From Asterella californica (taxonomy: Eukaryota; Streptophyta; Marchantiopsida; Marchantiales; Aytoniaceae), in contig JAYKYS010000011.1 of the NCBI GenBank assembly GCA_036924285.1, forward strand, positions 1,054,001 to 1,118,000: a stretch of 64,000 nucleotides of DNA, read 5' to 3'. The notes below the pieces were generated by a model, which saw nothing but the letters and a program-made list of their open reading frames with translations, ran no database searches and was not told where the DNA came from. A program made the translations under genes and the position numbers. This document shows, piece by piece, positions 10,451-24,189 of this stretch. Positions within the stretch are counted from its first letter, which is position 1; each line of letters opens with the position of its first letter.

Positions 10451-13400
10451 GAAAGTAACCGAGAAAATAGTGGAGAATTTAATTTTTACTTAACCATTGG
10501 TGAATATGATATGCATGCATATCTCATATAGAGGGTTGAAATTTTATTAGAGTAGGGTAGAGGCCTGTTTTCCAATTTTTGGTTGTACCGTCCATTTCTG
10601 CTTTAGAGGAACAGAGAAAGGACACAGCAAACATACATGTTGTGTTCATTTATCTTCTCTTGAATAAAAAAATTTAATATCTCATACAGTCTGTCTATCT
10701 ATAAATTGTTTTTTCTAGAATCTTCTTTCCTATTGAGATAAACAAGAAAGACATGTGAGTGAGAGGCAATAAGTACCTCTAATGAAGAATATAGAGTTCA
10801 TCTATTCAGTTTCTTTATGATACCATGCGATTCTTCAAATCTAAATCACCATTTGTAAACCAAATAAATTCACTATTTTCTGAAGTTGGTTGCAAATACT
10901 CTTTATCATCGATTATAGTCAGGAATAAAATGAAATCTGATTAGTACCAGAAACTAGCAAATGCAAGTACTAGGAGTTGCGTTGAAGCATTATAATAAAC
11001 AACTTTCGTGAGGAAAACTTATAGAAATACCATCACCAAGCAAGCGCAGATAAAAGTATTGTCAACACCATAACTTACACGACCTCCATAGCTGTAACTC
11101 ATCGTGCCAAATTATCCAGGTTCTCTACTCGACTGCAGTTGCAAGAGATGCTTACCATGGGCAGTAATATTGCATGCGTAGTTACTTGCTACAACTCCGC
11201 CAGGGTGGCTTTGAAGCAATACTATTAGTGTCAAACTTTAGCTTGTCTCCGGATCCTTTACACGGAGTAAATATTACTGGCATCGGAAGAACAAGTTACT
11301 GGCAGTTTAGGACATTCGCATCGAGATTTAAGCACCTAAGATCTACAGTGACAAAGTGCACCATCTGACGGCTGCCAAACAAAGGACAATCTAGGGCATG
11401 ATAACTGTTTACGTTAAGCTTACGTTTGTAAGGCAAAAGGTGTATGTATGCTTTCACTCATTCGCGCTACTTGCGTCACCGTTTGGCGGTGGCGCGGACG
11501 CTGTCCAACAAGATTCAACTCTTGAGTGCGTGAGCTGCCGCAATCTGTATCGCCCGGTGTTGAGAAATTGTAGCACGGTTCCTTCAAAGGCATGTCCTGT
11601 GCGCCAGAATGTACAGTAATGAATTGACCGGGCGGCAAGAAACTGTTCTAACAAGAAGAAGAAGCAAAAGTCATGAAACTGGAGCTCGAGCAAGGAGATG
11701 TGCATAGTTTCTCGTGAGCCAGTGCACAGACTGGTTACAGTTTCACATACGTCGGAAGGGATGAGCGACATCGATTAGGTGAAAGAGTTTGGGAAAGAAG
11801 ATCATTTTCAAATGATAAGGTACGATACATTATGCTCAAGTTGTTTAGTTCCAGAGTTGATTGTTTAGGGTCTATTCTATGGATGTATCTGGGACGTCAG
11901 AACGAACATTTATTCTCCAGGGATCATTGCGAACCAGTCCACCGCATTGCTTGAAAGTCTTAAGATGATTGCGAACTGTTAATGCACACATACAACGGAC
12001 TTCCTTGATAGAAAGCCCAATGATTAGTTTTCTAGAAAGAAGAAGATTAAGTACAATGATTCGTCCGCATTGGGGACGCAGACTCCCTTGCTGCTTGTAG
12101 TTGTATGCACACTCGGCTGAGAATTTGGCGCTGACATAACGGCAAGTACTTTTGGTCGCTCGACTCTGCTGGGACTGACAGTATCGGGCTGCCAAATACA
12201 AAAAGGTTGAAGACAAATTTAAATGTTTCCCCCCCTGACTCCTAGCTAGACGGGGAACGACGGTCTACATAGACGTATAGATAATGGAATATAGAAGTGA
12301 TGATGATCAGGTAAAGCGACCATGTAGTCTAACGAGGGACAGCGGATAACAGACTATTATTAAGAGTGCATGTAAGTAAAAGTCTTACGAGACGTTTCAA
12401 TGACAAGCACTTTTATTGGGCTTTCATTGTTCCCGGATGTAGTTCTCCGCTTTTCTGGTGCTCGCACATCGTTGGGCACCTAAACCCAGCACTTTAGACA
12501 TGGGTCCTCCATAACGACCCAGAGTAAGAGCAGTAACTCAGGAGCCCACTGATGCAAAACTTGCTTCGTAAACCCCGTCCCAGTCAACTTGTTCCTTGCT
12601 AGGTACGAAGCGATTTGAGTGTTTGGGTTGAACTTGAAGTTCAACTTGAGGAAGTTACACATAACGGTCCAAACGACCATAAATTTTAGCACTATCCGAG
12701 GTCACAAAAAACCTGGACCTCCAATGAGGAGGAGCACAATAACTAAAGACTGCTCGTGCTGCAGATCCATTCTTGGTTTAAGTTTAAATCTGAACCATCT
12801 ACCTTCCAGTTCCGCCATTCGACCTAAACACTAGATAAGACAACACATATCGCTGGTTACGAACGAAACCACACAGGCAGGCAACCCGCGTACCTGTATT
12901 TCCACAAATACAATGTATACGAACAACAATAACGCGATTATATCATTTTAGTGAGAAAGATATGATCCTTCAGGGTGGTCGCTATACCGGATGGATTTGG
13001 ATGGCTGTGAGGCATTCTATGTACTGAAGGAAAGATCAAGTAGACATGTAACCTACATTGTAGAGACCGACTGGCAACTAAGCTGACAGAAAACTGGAAT
13101 AACCAGCCGCCAGGAATCGAGCCGTGACGGTAACCACTCAACTAAACAGCAGCAGCACTCTAGATTTCAAACAGGACCCACGCTTCACCTATTTCTAGGG
13201 AAACGGCCTTACCTTTTAAGTTCAGATAAAACCTGGAGAGACCTTGATGATTACTCTCTAGTCGGACGCGGTCCCACCTAGAATGCTGTACGAGAGTGAT
13301 AAGATTTAAGCCTGGACATAAGGTGATGAAGAATCCGCCAGTAACAGTTACTTCCAAGATCCAGGTGAAGCTACAAGAAAGGGTCCTACTCGAATCAGTC

Positions 13401-15731
13401 GCTGTCGATCACCAAGCTGAACCTCGACATGAGAAACCAAAAGACGTTTACTAAATTTCCCTAGTTTACTCGCAGAAGTGACAAAGCTGACAGCTCAATT
13501 GCTACACTCACGCTCTTTCTGGACTCTTTCTGCAGTATGAACTGTGAGCTTAGCATTCTCTTCTCTCCCAGCATTGAGCAGCACATTGTTCATTACGTAC
13601 ATATATAGACCCACAATTGAACGCCGAGTATGGTCAGAATATTATCAGTTTATGTGATTTTTTACCTGGCTAGCAGATTACAAGTCTAAAGCTAAACAGC
13701 AAATACAAGCGACGGCGCCGCTGTCGGGTCAACTGAAGAACTCCCTCCTGATCAGACTCGTCTGATAAGTCAAGGACAGAATGTTCATCGACACGATCGT
13801 CAGTTTCACTGATGAAGTGAGATAGATTCTCGCTCGAATACTACACTGATCAATAATGCATATAAGTAGCGTCTACTGAAGGTTGAATTACAATCTGATC
13901 TATAATGAGACGTCCAGAAAGACAAAATCTATCCGAGTTTCTTCGCGTGACCTAATGAAGGCATAACGCAGACTCCCCTACAGACCTGTACTGCGAATAC
14001 AATTCCCTACTGAGAAGAATGGCTCACGGTGTGGCACAAAGAGACAACGCTACAATACAGGGTGAAATTAAAGGACCTGCCTGCTCCGACATAACCGACA
14101 TAACTAAAGGACCATGCTCCGACAAGGTGCTTTACATTGCATTCAAAACTGTGCCCCTCGGTGCAAGACGCACTGCGAAGTATGACTATTCCTATTCAAA
14201 ATAACTCATTCCGCAGCAGTTCTATTCCACTGCGGCACGGATACATAGATCATAGGGAATACCTGGAGATATTTGAAATGAAGACTGAACATTCAAGTCA
14301 CTTCGACCACCGAAGAGAGAGTGAATCTTGCCACCTGCACTTTAGAACCAATTACGCTTTACTGCCGGTTTCTCAAGATATGGGGGTGCAACAGTTGGCT
14401 ACTTATCCTTGAGCGATTGACAGACCAAAATAGTCTTTCACGGTACAGAGGTCTTCTGCATGAAGAACCTCCAACATAATGGGAGGTTAACCGTTCTGAC
14501 AGGTAAAGGCGCTTTTTCCAGTGTAATCAGTAACAAAGAGCTTTGCTACAAGTCAATAATCACACGTGCACGGTACACAAAGACTTTCCGGCATCTGACT
14601 TGGTCTGCATGTGTAGCGGTGAATTAGCTGATAACAATTCACATTGTTGGTTCCGGACGTTGTGAATGTGATACGGTATATGTACCTCAGAATTTCGGAG
14701 CTCGATTATCCGCTGTGGCCATGTAAATGCTTTCGAGAAGGTCGTGTTCGCAAGCATTAGATACATACTGACAATCAGAACAGTGTAATTATACTGATAA
14801 CGGGAAAATCCGTGATGAATATGTTGCGTTTATTACTTTCGTTTATGCATGCTGCGGTCCTAAATTGCAGACTGATGAAACGGACTTAAACCGAGTAATG
14901 CAGCTTGCAGAGATGGACATGAATCGACATAGCTATACGAGGTACTGTAAACTTTGAAATTAGGACCCACGCACACTATGAGATTGTTGTTCAGACAGCG
15001 TCACTGGTGACCTCCATCAGGTCGCAATGTACACGGCATTCAACTTTCCAAGTCTAGAGATGGAATAACAGGTTGGTCGACAAACGTGGTTGGGTAAATC
15101 TTCTCACCTTTGCCAACAGCTTAGATGAAGTTCCAGTAGATGGCATCGCTGACTGGCCGAAACATCGTTGTGTGACCATTTGTCCTGGATGTAGCCAGCT
15201 GCTGCACATACCAGAGCGTGAGTTAGTTCTCGATCCTTAATTTAAAGCAATCTCGGGAAGAAGACGAGAGAATCGGAAAACCCCAAGTATAGTAGTATAC
15301 TCATGAGAAGATATTGCCCTACCATTTGACCTGAAGCTTGGAGGCCACTGATCAGTTATCAAACATCGAACCCTCTAGATAACTAGGTAGAATGCATGCC
15401 CCAGTCTTGCAAAGTAGAACGTGATGCTACCATTTCCGCATGTTATAGCTTTGACCCACATGACTACTTTTAGCATCCCCGCTCATTGCATAGACAGCAT
15501 CCTCGCTCATTCAGATCTGATAATCAAAATGTTATTATTTGCACCAACAAAACGTGTAAGAACTTAGAGATGGTCTCGCCTACCGTCCATTTAATCCGCT
15601 CAGTCCACGGTGATATTGTGAGCTCTATTACAACGAGGAGGGATAGACTGGAAGTAGGGTCCAGGATGGGAATCAACGGGGTAGAGCGGCGTCTGACGGA
15701 AAGTTCAGAAACTTGCAGCTGAAGACGTTTT
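10451..15731. other. Long spacer, no gene recognised
   Basis: Over 5 kb with only short unrelated frames on both strands. I found no domain, no chain of splice-compatible exons and no structural RNA. A tRNA-like phrase near 13086-13137 was considered and rejected. Confidence 0.5.
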
Positions 15732-15753
15732 GGGGGGGGGGGGGGGGGGGGGG
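15732..15753 (+). repeat. G homopolymer, 22 bases
   Basis: An uninterrupted run of 22 G within otherwise ordinary spacer. Such runs are rare and unstable and are a frequent place for sequencing or assembly error, so the true length is uncertain. Confidence 0.9.
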
Positions 15754-18700
15754 TCGTCATTTTCTAGAACTGAGTAGCAAAGTTTACGTAAAGAAAGTTG
15801 GTAACGAGAAACGTCTCACTGAATATGCTCGTGTGAACTTGGGAGCCATTGGTTAGTTGAAAACATTTTCCACAGTATGACGAAGACGACAGCTCGATTC
15901 TTTTCTCGTCCTCTCTTTCAGCCCCTGCAACATCGACGACCATATCCCTTGCACAAAGCCCCTTAGAAACCAAACCTAAACAGCAAGAACACGGTAGGAA
16001 GGAGTGATCTGAGCTGCAGTAGGATGGCGCGCTTGGAACCATAGTACCCGATCAGGTTAATTATTTCTTTAGGGCAGATTCTGCGAGAATCGCAGGGATT
16101 TCTGAGATCAACTCCTACGAACGATCTGAAGTGCTAGTAATCTCGTGCCCTCGAGCACTCCTGGCTTAACCAACCCGCTGCTGCAACTGACCGTACTTTG
16201 TTCGTCGATGATCATGAGACATCCTCAAGCCATTTCAATCAACACCTCCACTGGCTCTAGAAGTTTCTCCCGTTATCCAACCTTGTACGCTTGCTGATTC
16301 ATCTCGTAACTGGGATTCAGAGAGAAATGTCTTGTGCGAGCCCTTAAATCTGAGCTTACAAGTAAATATCAGCTCGAGATGAATTGTTCTGAAGTCGATA
16401 CCACCTTGATTTCTCTGTACGATGCGGAAGAAAGCCGTATCATGTCCTGTCGTAATCTTGCCACATTCAATTGTCGAGTTTTGTCTGTAGTCTCCAACCC
16501 ATTTCTGGCTCCAGTCGGTCTGTCCGACTCTACGGAAGTGGTCCAACGTTTTATTGTACACGTGAGCTCAGTGATGGCCAGTTCCACTGGATCCCGGAGC
16601 TGGGAAGTGGCTGAAGTATGTACGTCCATACAGCCTCTTCCTATGTGAGCCACGCGCGGCGCCTGTTCCATCAGCTGAAACGAACTTCTCTCACGGTGGA
16701 TTACCACCATCGTGTGAAGTCTCGCGGAGTACCAGGGAAACTAGAGGCCCGTGGGCTGTCCCACGTCTCCAGCAGACCTCCCTAACCTGATCTGAGGACT
16801 TTCGGCTCCCCTTCTCGACTAGGGCGATCTAGCTCGTGTCCCCAGAGATGAAGCCTTGAAACACGATTCGCCTCCATCCAACTTAACCCCGCCAGGACAG
16901 AGACGTGCACGAGAAAGGAGCAAAGTACGTAAAGAAACCGTCAGAAGTCAAGTTCAAGACCTCACACGCTGTATGCTGTATCATAACAAACATGAAGCAG
17001 TTTGTGAAAATTATGCAGTTACTTTAGATAGGTTCTGGAAAATACATTCAAAGAAACAGCCGATTACAGCAAAGACGAATAGCGTTTCTTTCCTGATCGG
17101 ACGTGACTAGCTGGCCGGTACCAACTACAGTAACGCACAAACCCAATCAGGATATGATGTGATATGGTCTTGGATCTGGGACGCTCCTGGTACACAGAAT
17201 ATCTACGGAAGAAGAGTTATTCATTCAAGGTAGAAAGTCGCTTGAGCCTTGAGAGCGTTGAGGACGAAGCGGGGGTAAAAGAAATTAATTGGACAATAAA
17301 GACGATCTATAAGTGCTGAAGGTTGCCTCGTAAGCATCAGCTCATCCAGTCCTTGCCGAGACACTGACGGTTGGATTCGTTTCTCCTCGCGGTTGTCTTC
17401 AAGCAAAGATGTACACTGATAGCATATATTGATATTGTGTCATTCAGATGTTATTAGAAACCTCCTCTCCTTTGAATTAAAAAATGAGCCAAGTAATGCT
17501 GAGGAAATACTCGTGAGACCTGAGTGTGTCTCGTTCCGCCTGAAGATGGCGACGACCGCTTACGTGCCGTGGATTGGGAGTCATGTGGCCTATAAAGGTA
17601 TTCACTCCTGTCTTACGCCCCAGTGTGGTGGCATCAGGTGGTGAGTGTACGGACGAGAATAGCTGTACCATAATGCTGAAAGTTTAATTAGAGTTGATGT
17701 GAGGTTATTCATTGAGTTACGGGAATCTAGGTTTAACTCGATTCGTAACAGGACGACGTCGGACTCCAATTCCGGAGACCAGGATAGATCAATCATTTAT
17801 CAATATGCAGAAAGGATTATGTTAGGTGGGCTAACACTATAAATGGACCCTAGAGGGTGACAATAATGTGATTGCCTGATTACAGGTAAAGAGGGAAGGA
17901 CAACAGAACTGTTAAAGTGCCGTCTTTGTCACTGTTGAATGTAAAAGACGGGAAGATATTACCATAGTACCATCGGCAGACACTCTGTCCTCGCCAGGGT
18001 GAAGAGCGAGGCACCTCGGAGGCTCGGAGATGTAAGTCGTGAAATGCATCCTCTCCATGTGCGCTCTCGTGTAACTTCACACAAGTGTCTTATTGCCCCT
18101 TGAACGGTTCATTTCATCCAAGAGTGCAATCAATCATATATCTCAACAGATATTAGATTCCGCAGTACATCTAGGCGTGGGAAAAATACCCGTTGTAGCT
18201 CATTATCAACAGTACTATACGTAGTCGCTTCTTACACGGGCTAGGTCGGACTAGGTCCCTCTTCGTAGAGCCATACAGTAATCAGTAGACAAAATGAAGA
18301 ACGGGATCGGTTTTCTTCCGTGCCCGACATAGCTAGCGGAATAAGCAGCAATGCCGGTTTCCTCATTATGGAAGTTCTCCTCGAATTACCTCATACACCC
18401 GAGATATAAACTCTCTAAAACAAGTTATGACCATGAGATGTCCGGACGATTCTAAATCCGTAACTGATCATGCAGATCCGTCGTCTCTTGCCTCATGACC
18501 CTAGAGGACAATTAATATTTCCATCACCATCCCACTACAGTACTTGTCGAACCTGTCCTCTGAGTGAAAGGAATATATGTTCATAGCGTTTTTTCAGTTA
18601 TGCTGAGAAACGTTTTTTACTCACTCTAGGTCTCCTGAGATATGTTGTACATACTGCTGTACGAGTCTCCAACTATTATATTGATACCTTTATAGAATGT

Positions 18701-21049
18701 TATCCACGAGACATGGATACTCAATGACCATACATGCAGAGAAAAAGGACTTCGGTGATTCTGACAGTCCAACAGAAAGTTGTCCATAACCAGCAGAGAT
18801 TAAGGTACTATGATTGTTTGATCAGCTTCAGTTATCAAGACAGACACTCAAATGCTCTTTTAGTTCATCTTTGGCCATTTTGTAGGATTCTTACACATAA
18901 CATTCCTTCTCATTGATTATGAGGAGTTCGTCTTCTGATTGGGACAAAGGTATGGACATTTGTTTTTGTATAGGGCGTATGGACATTTGATACTCTTACA
19001 CAATCTCAATCTGTTTGCCTTTTAACGGTGATTGAGAGCACTCGAGAACAAAGGACCAGCCCAGAACCAGGTGACATAACATGAAATATACTCTGGATCC
19101 CTAAGATGCGGTACACTTCATAGGATCTACACTTTTGACTGTCTTCAGGTTACACGCATCAGTGTCATTTGGAATGACAATGTCCCCGGAATGTCATGAT
19201 CACCCCTAGAAATCGATTGAGTCTAGGTCAGATAGCAGCTTTTTTTAAACTAAAGTACTACAGGAGTCAGTTGGATACGTTGATTTGACTTATAATGAGT
19301 TCCCTCATAGCGTTTTCCCTTTGTATGCTCACGATAAAGTTCTTCAAGTGGACCGCAGTGGAATAAGTTTCTGATCCTTCTGTACATATTTGAGTTTCTA
19401 CGACAGTTCAGGAAGATTGTTGTCCAACAACAAGAGAGAAAAGAGAGCTAGCGAGCGCGGGAGAAAGAATTTTACTCTGGACTCTGGGTGGTTCTCATGT
19501 TTGACTTCCGAAAGAATCCAAGTTGGCAGCACAGAGTTTTCGGAGTTAAATCTGTTCTGGAGCACCACCTTTCTGCCCCGTCTCTAGGAATCAAACAGAC
19601 CAGCATATAACTTGCAAGGCAGTACCTGAGGACTATAGATGATTCTCATTCTCGGAGGCATGATCATGATGGTCTAGTCTAGCATGAGATGAGCCCGGTG
19701 GCTTGTCCGGGAGAGATTATGAGCCTGGCAGGAGATTCCTTCGTTGGTCTCTTCCCTCCTGCTAGCTAACAAAGTGGGACCGACAGTGATAATATGTGTA
19801 CGTCCTCCGCTCAGAGATTCTTCAAGGGTACTTCTTATAAATGGAGAAAGAAAGACGATAACCGAACCCACACCTGAGTTAATCCAGTTGATCAGGAGGG
19901 AGGAGATCATCTTTGAAAGGCGAATGGTGCAGGTGTTGAGGGGGAGTGTGGGTGGACTCACAGACTTCTGGACATTGACGACAGTGAATGGAGCTCTAGC
20001 GAAGGAGGACGAGCCAGACAGTCAGAAGTTCAGAACTGATAATACCAGAGCACTGAGCAGCAGAACAGGGCAGAGAAAAGAATCAGACAAGGACGCAGTT
20101 GGAGAAGGTCCCAGTTCCAGTTCTTCAACAGAGGGAGGCAAGTCGTCCGCCTATTTTACTCTTTCTCTCTCTTCTGGTTATTTCTTTTGGGACATGTTTT
20201 CGCAGTGGGCTTTCTCCAGCCGGGAACAGGGCCCTTACACTGACTGAGCCCCACGGCAAGGGTTCGACCCCACGACCATCTGCCCTACGATGGTGTGGGC
20301 AACCACCTACACTCTAATACCGCCTGGCAGAATGCAAGGAGTCGCCTGCCTGGGACCCTGGCCTGGCCTGGCTTCCTGCTCTCCTTGTCGTGATCCGCAG
20401 GCGGCTAGGGATTGAAAACGGCAAGAAGGCAAATGAATGCATACAACTCGAATCTGGCAGGGCTGGAAGAGGAGTCTGCATTTAATGCATCTGTACAGTG
20501 GAAGACTTTTCGAAATCCGGGACGATTCTACATGAAGCAATTGCGAAGGCAGTGCAGGAGGAAGGATCAAGGAAGAAGAGAGGCACAACGCAGTTCTGTG
20601 GGTCTGGTCATAAACTCTGACATAAAAATTCACACGAGACTCACGAGCATCTCTATGGGCTGCTTGCCTGTCCCTCCGCTCGAACCTCGAGTCAACCTGG
20701 TGTTGGATCACACACGGATACAGTTAAGTACTGAGCTTTTGGAGTCGCGCGTGGAGATTTTTTATAGAGAACTGCGTCTGCCGTGCCCAGATCAAAACAG
20801 AGATACACCGTCGAAATGAGTGTGATATACTAATAACAGTAAGAAAGATTGTGAGCACCGACAATTTGCTGCAACCAAAGGCTCGAGTCGGACCGAGGGT
20901 AAAAATCTGACGCACTAATCTTCTCTGCAACTTGAACTTTTGGACTAGACCCCCCGCCGTGGGTACTGTGGCAAGGAATTTCCGAGCAGTGGAGACGAGA
21001 GACACAGAGACAGGGTGGGGTGAGGCGGGATGGGCGGGGAGGGGCGAGG

Positions 21050-21051
<2 letters not shown>
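15754..21051. other. Long spacer, no gene recognised
   Basis: Both strands are open for about 330 bp around 16334-16710, and there are moderate open frames at 19744-20247 and 20412-20819 (plus). None has a recognisable domain or biased composition that would support translation. Confidence 0.5.
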
Positions 21052-21088
<37 letters not shown>

Positions 21089-21142
21089 GAGAGCAGACCA
21101 TGATAACGCGACAAAGAGAGAGAGAGAGAGAAAGAGAAAGAA
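21052..21142 (+). repeat. (GA)n microsatellite, two blocks
   Basis: GA dinucleotides run at about 21052-21085 and 21115-21142, separated by ~30 bp. The opposite strand reads as Leu-Ser repeats, which explains the long overlapping minus-strand frames here; they are not genes. Confidence 0.9.
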
Positions 21143-22246
21143 GGTAAATAGCATTTGACACCGATAGATAATTGAGTGAGTAGGTAATGCCCTAAAGAAC
21201 TTATCTTTCTCCAATATTCCGACTCTTACCGGAGCAATATCACATGATCACAGGTGACTTCGTTCCTGCATCATTCGGTACCCTGAGCTTCTCCATTATC
21301 TAGGTATTATTATTAGAACAAAGTAGCTACTGTTGGCCCTACACCTAATTGCCCAGGATGTCGTCAATTTATGTTGTGTCTGACATTTGTTCTTCTCCTT
21401 ACGATAGAAATGCTCAGAACTGTAAAACGCCTCGATCTCTGCTGCTGTCCGTGCGAACCTGCTCGTCTTCTCTCTCTCTATCTAGCCAGCGAGTACGAAC
21501 TTCGCACCTAGCAACTCCACCTGTTTGCAAATGGATGCTTGTCGTTTACTGACGTAAAGGCTTGCTCTCTAGCCTATACCTGAGTAATTATTTGTGCCCT
21601 TCTTCTGCCGAGGTGGATTGCTTAAAATATCTAAACACGAGTCAACTGAAGACAGTATGGCCATAGTCAGATAGTCTTTTCTGTCGTAACTGTGTAAATG
21701 AGCAGGGCAATACAATGCTCCTTGTTCCACACATGCTTGGACAGCCATCTTCAGCTTTCTACGGTCACCGCAGTTGCAAAAATTGTAGGTAGTCTATGGT
21801 GCTCCTTGAGAAGAGGGCTTCTTCATTTTTGCTATGCATTTGCACAGCTAACTGTCGATTTGAACCAAAACCCGGAAGATGACCACAACATGGAAATAAT
21901 CTGTCTTTATTCTTATCGTCACATGCATTTCCAGTTGGTATCCATTGCGTCGCTTTCTGCACTGTATACACTTTCTGCGCTGTACCAAGTGCATATTAGC
22001 CTTGCAGCACCTTGTTTTGAGCCTGCCGATGTTTCTTACTTCCATCTTTCCCGCGACAGAACTTCCTCCTATATATCCATATACTTCATTGGAACGTTGT
22101 GTAAAAATGGTGGAGACTTTGGGAGTCTAAGTCTTTTTGGGTTTTCGTATGTCAGGATTTCGTATTTGACATTTTGAACACAAGAACACGTCACGATCAA
22201 ACTTTCAGCTTTGATGAGAGTTTGCTGATGCGAACAACACCGAACA
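21143..22246. other. Spacer, no gene recognised
   Basis: An open frame at 21698-22177 (plus) has overlapping open frames on the other strand and no domain. Nothing else is supported. Confidence 0.45.
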
Positions 22247-22395
22247 CCTTAAGTCTACTGACAGCGGGGCTTAGTCCCGGTGTTCTTCCTCCCTTCGGGG
22301 CGTTGGTTGCTTGGCCCTTCGGGTCCTTCTTTCCCTTATAAGGCTTGAAGGGGTCTTCCCATCCGTTGCTATTTGTTGCGTCGCGTGTTCAAACC
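22247..22395 (+). repeat. Dispersed ~150-bp repeat, copy A
   Basis: The copy runs from ACCTTAAGTCTACTGACAGC to about GTCGCGTGTTC and includes GTTGCTTGGCCCTTCGGGT and TCTTCCCATCCGTTG. It is matched on the opposite strand at 23915-24062 along its whole length, and in part at 50815-50945 (plus) and 59775-59850 (minus). Non-coding as far as I can see; the translated phrase VFPSV recurs only because the DNA does. Confidence 0.75.
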
Positions 22396-23914
22396 TTAAG
22401 TCTTCGACTCTAGTGGTGACGTTTGCAAGATATCCAAACTTATATGATCAAAGAGCCAAGTCTATTTCTTCGCAGCTTGTTCCGCATCGGCCCTATACTC
22501 GGAGTTTATAAAGGAGGGCCCGCTCGGGAGTTTATGGTACTGTATGACGCAAATATTAGACTATGGATGAGAACTATTTTGTGTAGAAGTTACCAGTTCA
22601 ACCCTGGAGCTTGGAGCGTTTCACGTCTGGTCAAAGTTTGAGATTCGAAGGTGGAGCGCGAAACAGGCTTGCTGATGTTGACAAACTTTACTGGACATCC
22701 CGTGTACGACCGTGCTGATAATCAGGAATGAAGACATTGATCTCCTCACTAAGGATTAAAGGTTTACATACTGTCAGAAAGAACTCATCTATACAATGCT
22801 CGATTATAACCATGAAACGTAATGAAGCTGATTAAGATACACGTATGTTGAATCAAATACGGAGCGTAGGGAGTTTCTCCGCTCAAGGAAAACATGCGCG
22901 ACTTCCCTGTGGTCATTGTGTAAAGTAAATTAGATTAGTGAGCACATTACAGTGCCCAGTTGTAGATTCTGCACATCTCAACTGCGATAGCTAGAATTGC
23001 AGTGTTTATTTAGGCCCCGCCGTGAGAACCAGATTTCCTGCTCACCAGTTTCTATCGATGAATGCAAAATTCATCAATGGACGACGTAAAGGATCTGCAA
23101 CCGCAAAGAGATATATACAATCCTTCGGATTTACTGTGTCTGGACGAGAAATGTCTCGTCATGAAACCATTATTTCGGCATTCGGCAAGGATTGGAATTG
23201 GAATTGGAATGGACCCTTGGAATTCGGAGCAGCAGACGGTACCCGCCGAACCTCTTGTGCCCTTAAGCTTTTCGTGTAATTACTCTGTTGACTATACGAA
23301 TTATGGATTCTTCTCTTGCCAAGCAAAGAATTGCCAACAAAGTAACTTCAAATTGTCAGTGATTGATTTCCTAAGCTTCACTGGCAAGGAATACTTACGG
23401 GTGCGTTCCACTTTTAGCGGCATGCAGAGATAGATCTACTGATCATTTTGTCATTCCTTCACCTTTTCCCAATCAGATCTTGTGAAGCCAAGACGCTCCA
23501 CCTCCTACGTCGCTATCCTAAGTTACCATGTGCTCGCGTTTATGCAACTTTATGGCACTGCAAACGCCCACCGAGCAAAGCTAGGCAGACAGATGGCTGG
23601 ATATGTTCCCATCTCTAACAGCTCGAGATCTTTTGCTCCCCACTAACTGCCGCCCTCTTGCAATCTCCAATGCCATTCATTCCATTGAACACTATTAGTA
23701 TGGCTCCTCAATCCAGGGTGCTTGATTCTCCCCGTCAGCTTCTCTTCACACTCTCTTATCCGACCTATGACCTCTTAACCCTTCCCCACTATCTTTGTAT
23801 TTTGCTTATGTCATGAAACTGGCCAGGCTCTGTAAAAGCCTTCTTTCCAACTGTGCAGTTTTTCTATGGCTTTTCTTTATCTTTCCTCCAATCTTATCTT
23901 CGTAGTTTTGGGGA
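22396..23914. other. Spacer between inverted repeat copies A and B, no gene recognised
   Basis: Contains a short GGAATT-type microsatellite near 23190-23212. Two overlapping open frames at 23022-23433 (plus) show no family signature. Confidence 0.45.
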
Positions 23915-24062
23915 ATCACGAGACACAATGAATAGCAAACGGATGGAAAGACACCATCAAGCCTTACAAGGGAAAGAAGTACCCGAAGGGCCAAGCAACT
24001 AAAACCCCGAAGGGAAGAACACTGGGGCTAAACCCCGCTATCAGTAGCTCTAAGGTCGCCTA
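23915..24062 (-). repeat. Dispersed ~150-bp repeat, copy B
   Basis: The minus strand reads through the same landmarks as copy A: GCGGGGTTTAGCCCC, CCCTTCGGGG, GTTGCTTGGCCCTTCGGGT, AGGCTTGATGG, CCATCCGTTTGCTATTCATT. It is roughly four-fifths identical to copy A by eye. Sequences outside the repeat do not match, so it is an independent copy. Confidence 0.75.
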
Positions 24063-24189
24063 CCGTCCTTATAATGTCATACACGGGTAAGTCAAAACTC
24101 ATGCATACAACAGATGCACATGAAGTAGCATCGTCTACTACAATTGCTCTCATGTAGACCGCGTCTGCTAAGCTCTCTGTAGAGCAATG

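Noticed and set aside
13086..13137. tRNA-like phrase on the minus strand (TAGTTGAGTGGTTACCG and GGCTCGATTCC)
   Set aside because: A- and B-box-like strings are too close together and no cloverleaf or acceptor stem can be drawn; neither tRNA nor SINE head is supported.
16235..16710. Open frames on both strands over about 330-475 bp
   Set aside because: Mutually overlapping, no domain, no splice context; likely chance.
20255..20275. GGGTTCGACCCC resembling a tRNA T-arm
   Set aside because: No anticodon arm, D arm or acceptor stem in the right positions on either strand.
20724..21214. Overlapping minus-strand frames rich in Leu-Ser
   Set aside because: They are the translation of the GA microsatellite.
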